Shown: in pieces, positions 57,389-64,000 of the stretch
Layout: each line of letters begins with the position of its first letter
How positions within the stretch are numbered: the first letter of the stretch is position 1
Assembly (NCBI GenBank): GCA_020744225.1
Contig: JAGMWG010000024.1
Span: forward strand, 434,001-498,000
Direction of reading: 5' to 3'
Source of the DNA: Paraphoma chrysanthemicola
Lineage: Eukaryota > Ascomycota > Dothideomycetes > Pleosporales > Phaeosphaeriaceae
Length of the DNA: 64,000 bases
Position numbers and translations under genes: made by a program
Notes under the pieces: generated by a model
What the model saw: only the letters and a program-made list of their open reading frames with translations
What the model was told of the DNA's origin: nothing
Database searches by the model: none

Positions 57389-58638
57389 CTAAAGGTTGGG
57401 TGCTATACCTAGTCTTTCCCCGCTTACTTTTCCTTCCTTGAGCAGATTCCATGCCTCTTGCACCTTGTCCAAGCCACCGAGGACTCGAACGGGCACTGGC
57501 TGTAGCCGCCCAGATGCGAGCTCGCTTTCCAAGAAATCCCACCACACCCACTCTGTGAAGTCCCGTGTCTTGGGGTCAAGGTAGACATTCATAATCGCCG
57601 CAAAGTATACTTGAACTCCCGTGGGCAGCTCCACACCTGGCCGCAAGCCCATTGTCGACATAAAAGAACCCCCTCCGTGCGCAGCCAAGACTGCTCCCAA
57701 CACAGGCTGGTCCTCCGCAGCATCAGCAGCTGCTAAAACGGCTTCGAAAGGTCCTAGATCTATAAGCTGTTGCGTTACTGTCGATGATCTTCTGTCGACA
57801 AATTGCGCAGCACCGAAGGACTTCACAAGCTGCGCATTCTTAGAAGACGCAACGCCCACCACTGTGTAGCCTGCCCTAGCAGCCAAATAGGTTGCATAGG
57901 CACCGAAAGAAGAAGAAGCGCCCCAGATGAGCACCTTCTTGTTCTTGTTCTCGGGATTGGGATTCTCTCCTGGTTTCTCAAGGTGCAGGTGCATAAAAAG
58001 TGCGCTAGCAGGATAGGCGAGGTTAGAGATGGACACCGCAGCTTCGAAAGATACTTCTCCAATCTGCAAAGCCATATTGTCAGCAGACAGTTGGTTACAT
58101 CGCGAGACTCAAGCTGGAGATCTCGTCCACTTACCTTTGCTGTCAATTCTGGCGTGGTAACTGCATATTTCTGGTATGCTCCGAATCGGGGATGGTTGCG
58201 AACACTTCCGGCGCTGTTGGTGACAACGCGGTCGCCGGGCTTGAACCGGCCGACCGCCGTGCCCACTTTAATGACCACACCAGAAAATGATACTGCACTC
58301 AGGCTTAGCAACCATGTTCTATAGTGGAGGCCACTCTGTTAAAACCGGATACTTACTTCCAATGATAGTGGGGAAAGTCAGCTTATACGGGAGTGATCCC
58401 TCTTGGATCTTGTATTCTGATGGCTGGGCAGCGACCACTTTGACCTGTCATCATGTCCGTTGTCAGAGACTCTACGCCGAGAGGTGAATGCGAGAACAAA
58501 TGAACCAGCTTCCGTGTTCAAATTGCTTACCTCGATGAGAAGCTCCCCTGTGCCCGGTTCTGGAATGTCGGCAGGACCGATTTCGACCTGCTGCCCTTCG
58601 CCTGGCAGCCACGCTGCTTCGTTCTGATATTCCGCCAT
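57389..58638 (-). CDS. Medium-chain reductase, zinc-independent enoyl reductase/ToxD-like type
   Basis: NADPH-dependent MDR-superfamily oxidoreductase. Four exons (58638-58531, 58444-58357, 58292-58135, 58063-57389; 1029 nt, 342 residues). GroES-like N-terminal domain (LLIEVKVVAAQPSEYK, GRFKPGDRV), then a Rossmann domain with WGASSSFGAYATYLA and GYTVVGVASSKNAQLVKSFGA. Catalytic-zinc Cys/His residues of alcohol dehydrogenases are absent, which fits the trans-acting enoyl reductase-like fungal branch. These proteins occur in secondary-metabolite clusters but also alone; no polyketide synthase is in this window. Confidence 0.85.
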
Positions 58639-61196
58639 TTTGATGTTCTTAGAAGTGATTATTGACTGTTAGAGAGGTGTTGACTGTGATTCTCTTTGTT
58701 TGTGCATTGTGGGTTTGAAGAGTCTTTAAATACCCCATGTGAAGACATCTTCAGTTGCCATTCATACAATACATGCGCCGTATCTCCGCAACCAACCTTC
58801 TAGTACAACTAGCTTGGCAGTCGCAAGAAGAAGCTTTCTAGGGTAATAGCGCCAATACACGGTCGAATCAATGCTGGTGTCTAATGCATATTTCTAGGGA
58901 AAAGGGCCGAATGAGGCCACATTCCGCAGATATTACGAAGCAATGGTAGGCTAGCACTAGAATACATTCGAGTATTAGTCTGCGCAAGTGGTTAATTGAT
59001 TAACTGATAACTAATCACTCGGTTCAGGCGCCTTTTCGCCGTAGCTATACCCGCGTGGCTGGCTTGGCTGATAACGGACTTAGGAGATGTAGTTAAAATA
59101 TGTGCGTTGCGGAAAAAGAGCGGCTCATGTAACGTAGAGTCCCTTCTAATAACCAATCACTAGAGCGGGGGTGCGCCGCCTTTTGGGAAATAAAGAGAAA
59201 ACACAATAAGCATAGTTCCACGTCTACCAGAACACTAGCATCGGCTGAGATAAGTCAGAGGTTGTAAACCACAACGTCTTCAGCAATATCATTTAGTAAC
59301 TTTTAACTCTCTCTCTTAGCAGTCGCTACTGAAGCGTCTGCAGCGAGCGCGTGTGAAGATTGTAATACTATAGTATCTCTATAAAGTTTAAGCATTCGCT
59401 AACTTGCAGAAAAGTGTTTGGCTTTGCTAAAGTAATAGCTATCACATCCTTTATCTAATCATTGATATCAAGGCCTGTCGACGAGATGGCTAGGCAAGCG
59501 TAGATCCTAATCGATATCGAATTGTACGCAAGCACTGCTCCTGTTCCAGCTACCAAGACGATCAGTTGTCGCTGATCGCGAATACGGACACCGCATGCGA
59601 CTGACGTGACGTCGAGGGCGGCTAGGGTAGCCTGTCCGTAAGTCTTCCACATGTTGCTCGATCCGCCATTGTATAAAGTGACACCTACTCAACCCCTCTT
59701 CAGTGTACGTTCGCTTGCACATATAGACTCAACCGGACACCAAGTTGTTGTTGGCGCACTGGCATGACTGGCTGGTTGCCGCACAGGTCGACGGTGAAAT
59801 AAGCGTGGTTGATGCAGTTCATCTGGAGCAACTGTATGAGTGAAGAGCAATGCCAGGACACCGATACTTATGATTTCTATACAACACAAGAAGATGATGC
59901 CGTATTGAATCGTTTGAAATCGTCAAGGAAATCGCAGTAACCAAAGCTGCCTTTCCGTCCAAACATAATGATACTTGTCCCGGAAGACGGTTGAAGACTT
60001 ACATGAACATTAATAACAACACAAGATAAAGAATCCACTATGGCAGTAATTGCTCTTTGCATCTGTATCATACCGAGACATGATGCAGTGTTTTGAGCCG
60101 ACATGGACATTCTGCCGCGTTATTGGGTTTGGCATCCGCAGCGTGCCGAGAGAGCGCACAAGCCGAGTATCAGGTGCATGGGCTTGCTGGCCTCTACGCG
60201 ATCGCTACAATGATCCATTTATGGAGTCGAAAAGAAGACTCTGTTATCCCTGTCCCGCGTCCAAGATGGCACTGGAGTAGGTCGACACTTAGCACTGAAG
60301 ATACAAACTACCGCCCGTGGCTCGTGGCACGCAACCTCAAACAATAGAACTTACCTGCTGGATGTATGCCCAGAGCACATCTGAGGACAAGAAGATGAGG
60401 TCCAAAGTGTAGTCTGGAACCTTGCGCCTAGCAATCGTACGCCCTCAGACGCATCGCCCCGACATGTTCAGCGGCGGGTTCTTATCATCCAGCGCTTCCT
60501 AGAGAGCTTTGAATCATTTCATAGCTGTGGAATACCATGAAAAATCACTGGAGTGTCTCCGAGCTACTACAACAATTTGTTTGAGTTGCACGTGAAGATA
60601 TCCGGCTTATCAAGATAAACGTACATAGCGGATCTCAATGTACTACAACTTTACGGAGGAGAGACGCTTTTACACATTCATGGAGTTGATTATTGTCGTT
60701 CTGCAGCGTTGAAACCCAGTGCCAGCTCTGGGTTAGAGTGCTTTGACCACTAATGTCATGCAATGAAGCATTCAAGTGGCTTGCGATATCCTATGCAAGA
60801 CTTATACGAGTCATATGACGGCCGCGAGGAGACGGAAGGAGGGACATGAATTGCGCGGAACATATCAATGAAGTCTTAGTTCCCTTTGGGATATGAGCAT
60901 CATATTCGTCACCTTCGTGCCGTCCGCCGAGGTTCTGCAAACGCTCCACGTCCAATCAGGTTTCTCGAGTCGCTTTCACGCTCAGGCTGCAGGAGTTGCC
61001 CATCAGTGTACGGCTCCGGTTTGGTAGGTTCACGCGTTTGCGAGAGCAGTAAGACCTTCCACGGGCTACTACCTACATATATCGCACGCCCGCCGGCCCA
61101 ATTGTATCACACACCACCCGCAGCACCAAGGCTCAACATCAACCTTGACTCCTCAACTCGGACTTGCCCTTTTCAAGCGTTCTCATTTACATCAAC
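58639..61196. other. Gene-poor region
   Basis: About 2.5 kb, AT-rich at 58950-59460. Scattered short frames (for example 59455-59652 on - and 60093-60347 on +) lack domains. No transposon ends recognised. The right end holds the promoter of the secreted-protein gene. Confidence 0.5.
61077..61082 (+). promoter_or_regulatory. TATA-like element upstream of secreted-protein gene
   Basis: CATATATCG about 115-120 nt before the start codon at 61197. Plausible position, short match. Confidence 0.3.
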
Positions 61197-62095
61197 ATGA
61201 AAGCCTCTCTCAAGGTTCTGTTCGGCTTGGCCATCCTTGGCCTGGCCGCTCTCATCAACGCGGCTCCGACGGCTGAAGATGGTGTCACTGCCCACAATTT
61301 CGACCTCCTCAATATCACTCTTCCCTCCACCAACATGTCAGGTAAGTTAACCTCTAGGGCCTGATTCCAAGTATAAAAAACTAACTAAATCTGTAGTCAT
61401 GGCCGATAACCCATGGAACACTTGGCATGACTCCTCTGTCGCCCAGGTCTGGTTGGGCAAGAACCGGCAAGCTGTTGGCAACATGGTTGGCTCTGATATC
61501 TACGATCGCATGTGGCAGCTACTCGACCAGGCTTGCCCGGCCGGTAGCAAGTTCAACGAGTGCGTCAATCCCCGGTACGTCCAGTTCGAGTCGCGCTGCC
61601 TGAAGACCTGGCCAGGCGGCGTCGTTCCCTGCTACACCAAGATCTACGATATATATGCGAGCTGGGACACCGAAAACATCCGCAAGCTCCTGATCGGTGC
61701 AGTTGCTGGCACTATGGAGGCTCTGACGGACCGCCCGATCCAAGGTGGTACAAACTGTTACGATATTGCCGGGCGCAAGGGTTGCAATGTTGGTGATAAG
61801 GTCTTGGTAAGTCTTTTCGCTTCGTTCGGAATTTGGAATTATGCTGATGTGTCTCCAGGTTAACTTCCCCGACAATGGCGCTGACGCTAAGCGTCGCAAC
61901 TATATGCATATCTCCATCATCAACACCGCAACTGGGTATGGTCGGTGGGATTGCTGCGAGGGCAACAAGCGTGAGCTCGTTGACAAAGCGATCGACAAAC
62001 TCGGCCCCGAGATCATCAACGAGTTCCCCCAGTACTGGGGCAAGGATTTCACTCGCGAGACACGCTGCATCATCAATGGCTGGGATGTATGCTAG
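61197..62095 (+). CDS. Secreted ten-cysteine protein of unknown family
   Basis: Three exons (61197-61341, 61397-61806, 61859-62095; 792 nt, 263 residues). Signal peptide with a strong hydrophobic core (LFGLAILGLAALINA), then a mature chain of about 240 residues with ten cysteines, an Asn-glycosylation site (NITL), and Trp/Tyr-rich text (NPWNTWHDSSVAQVWLGKN). The cysteine pairs in ESRCLKTWPGGVVPCY and WDCCEGNK, and the C-terminal RCIINGWDVC, suggest disulfide bonding. I do not recognise the family; a secreted role at the cell surface or host interface is likely. Convergent with the third SDR gene. Confidence 0.72.
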
Positions 62096-62297
62096 GAGTT
62101 GGTAGTGTCTTCAACAATACTTGGGAGGCATCTAAATGTGTAGAATGGGCATCTTGATGGCATATATATTTCTCGGGTGGCGATGTGTCTACACAGTTCC
62201 GGCCGAGAGGAGTAACTAAATCAAACAGCTGAAGTGTTACACAGTGCTCTCTATGAAGTGACAAGAACCTAACTCGCCGTGGTGATAATTACTTTGC

Positions 62298-63331
62298 TCA
62301 ACCTTGCATTTCTATTCCACCTGAGACGTGGATAACCTCACCAGTGCAATATGAGCCGAGCGGAGAAGCAAGATGAACATAAGCTCCGGCCACCTCAACT
62401 GGCATGCCAGGCCTGTTCAGCGGGCACGCACCGACACCTAGTGAGTCCATGGCATCTGCAGGGTTGTTTTTTGTTACTGGTTGAAGAGGTGTCCATCTTG
62501 ATATTGCTTAGTACTTGCCTTGGTGAGGAGTGATTGGGAACATCTTACATAATGCCTGGGGCGACCGCATTCACTCTGATTCCGTTCTTCGCTTGTTGCT
62601 GCGCTAGGCCACGCGTGAATGTTGCGATAGCACCTTTGGTCGAAGCGTAGTCAAGCAGGGTGGGATTACTCATGTATGCTGCCACGGAGCTGCTGTTGAT
62701 GATTGAGTCGCCGCGCTTCATGTGCTTGAGCGCGTACTTCGTCATCGCAAACATGGAGATGACGTTAGTCTGGAAAGTCTTCTCGGTGACATCGAGATCG
62801 ATTTCAGTAATGTCGAGGCACATTTCTTGCATGGCGGCTGGCGTCGATCGTTAGTATCAAGTTTCAGAATCTGATGACTGTACTCACCGTTATTTACGAG
62901 CACATTCAACTTTCCGAAGGCCTTCATATGAGCCTGAACAGCCTTTTGACAATTCTCTCGATCTTTCAGATCGAATTGCATCAAATTTGCCTTCTGTCCC
63001 GCCTCCTCAATTTCTGCTTCACATACTGCGCATCCTCCTCTTCCTCCGGCAGGTAAACAATGCTCACATCCGCACCTTCTCGTGCAAACAAGATCGCGAC
63101 TGATCGGCCGATGCCCGAGTCACCACCGGTGATGAGCGCAGCCTTGCCTTTCAGCAAACCACGGCCTTCGTACTCCTTCAAATATGGCTTCTGGTTTTCG
63201 TCCCAGTACTCAAGCCGTGTCCATTCAGCCTTTTGCTTCGTGGCTGCATCAAGGCCGGGGCCACCACTCTGGGATTGCGCGGCGATGGAAGTTGCTGGGT
63301 AAGCTGTGATTGGTGCTTCCTGATCGCTCAT
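62298..63331 (-). CDS. Short-chain dehydrogenase with a one-base frame break
   Basis: Classical SDR of the glucose/gluconate dehydrogenase-like branch with an N-terminal extension (YWDENQKPYLKEYEGRGLLKGK). Exons 63331-62888, 62837-62549 and 62496-62298. Motifs: TGGDSGIGR, NNAAM, INSSSVAAY, YASTKGAI with Tyr/Lys, and VAPGI-IWTPLQ formed across the second intron, ending GEVIHVSGG. The exon sum is 932 nt, one base short: the frame breaks at about 63012, where the minus strand reads AAA and one more A would continue as VKQKIEEAGQKANLMQFDL. The restored protein would have 310 residues. Pseudogene or sequence error; all catalytic residues are otherwise present. Confidence 0.78.
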
Positions 63332-64000
63332 ATTGGGTAATGCTTTTAAAAGGTACGCTAGTCAAATCGTACAATCTGAATGCGAAGAGTGAGATTGGGA
63401 TTTAGGATTGTTGGCGAGTTGTTCGAAACATACTTATTGTTTGGAGCAGCGCGTGTTGACAGGCCCCGATTCCACATGAGGTCATGCATCGTCATTGGTC
63501 AATTGTATCATCTCAATACGTTGCGAACACTCTCCCGCGGACGTCGGACTCAGCCCACCGTCTGAACGGAAATCTGCCACACGATGGAAATGCCCTGCGT
63601 GCAAAATGGAAGGATAAATTGAGCCCATAATAACGCAATCATACCGCTGACACGATCTTTATAGCGCGAATATTTGAGGGATGTCATGGAATGATAAGTA
63701 GTGTTATTCCTAGAACTAATTCACGTGCATGCCGCCGATACCGACTATCCTGCTTAAGAAATGCAAGCAGACATCTAACAAGTTATGGGTATATGCTTTT
63801 GAAAAGCTCTACATCGCTTTCAGAACAAGAACCTACTTCGCGACAGTGCTCTCATTCTGCGTGGTGCCAGCCGGGAACTCGCGTGAATCGCGGCGCTCAT
63901 CAGGGATCTTATCGTCAATACTGGTTCGAGCAGCGAGCTGCTCCGCCGCGCCCGGCGCAAAGTCACGATACTCGGAGCTGGTGCCAAGCCTGAAACCAAG
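63332..64000. other. Terminal flank, no supported gene
   Basis: About 670 nt upstream of the third SDR gene and up to the window edge. Only short unsupported frames. A gene starting outside the window cannot be excluded. Confidence 0.5.

Noticed and set aside
58950..59460. AT-rich stretch as a transposon or RIP-mutated repeat
   Set aside because: No terminal repeats, no paired copies in the window and no broken transposase frames; only mildly AT-rich.
1..64000. tRNA, rRNA, CRISPR arrays, transposon terminal repeats
   Set aside because: Scanned by eye on both strands; no convincing tRNA box pair, rRNA segment, regularly spaced repeat or transposase/reverse-transcriptase motif was seen. A tRNA or repeat search program would be decisive.

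Overview
The window is nuclear DNA of a filamentous ascomycete. Genes are split by many short introns (mostly 46-100 nt, GT-AG, often with a CTAAC/CTGAC-like branch site). The gene content is typical of Pezizomycotina: two HET-domain genes, a group of short-chain dehydrogenases, an RTA1-type membrane protein, a Pth11-like rhodopsin-domain protein, a hybrid histidine kinase, GH11 xylanase, a DUF1996 secreted protein and a small secreted cysteine-rich protein. A Dothideomycete is my best guess from overall feel only; nothing in the sequence proves it. There is no sign of operons, CRISPR, rRNA or tRNA genes.

Layout. 2-8 kb: Nudix ADP-sugar hydrolase (+), rhodopsin-domain membrane protein (+), F-box-like protein (-). 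9.8-13.9 kb: an 11-exon hybrid histidine kinase (-). 14-17 kb: gene-poor, with one decayed-looking segment. 17-28.5 kb: a redox/detoxification-flavoured run of two SDRs, an F-box-like protein, a Zn2Cys6 regulator, an RTA1 family protein, a flavin monooxygenase and a GST-like protein, the last overlapping tail-to-tail with a divergent Ras-like GTPase. 29-34 kb: ApaH-like/Ppn2-type phosphatase and an 841-residue protein with three cysteine clusters. 35-42.4 kb: secreted proteins (GH11 xylanase, small Cys-rich protein, DUF1996 protein) separated by gene-poor DNA holding a broken membrane-protein gene. 42.5-46.5 kb: amidase with an extra C-terminal domain and a PEX11-family protein with a repeated helical N-terminus. 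47-57 kb: two HET-domain genes flanking a broken unknown gene and an intact coronin. 57-63 kb: medium-chain reductase, a 10-cysteine secreted protein and a further SDR.

Exon structures were rebuilt by hand by joining reading frames at splice sites. For nearly all multi-exon genes the exon sum is an exact multiple of three, which is a strong internal check. The exceptions are informative. Three otherwise well-conserved genes (Zn2Cys6 regulator, second HET gene, third SDR) are each off by a single base, next to a short run of identical bases, so they are either recent pseudogenes or sequence errors. Three of about 52 reconstructed introns appear to be GC-AG, which is more than expected.

I see no single system that is clearly new. 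The best candidates for something undescribed are the cysteine-cluster protein at 31.0-33.8 kb, the PEX11 protein with an amphipathic repeat extension, the two orphan secreted cysteine-rich proteins, and the amidase with a beta-rich tail.
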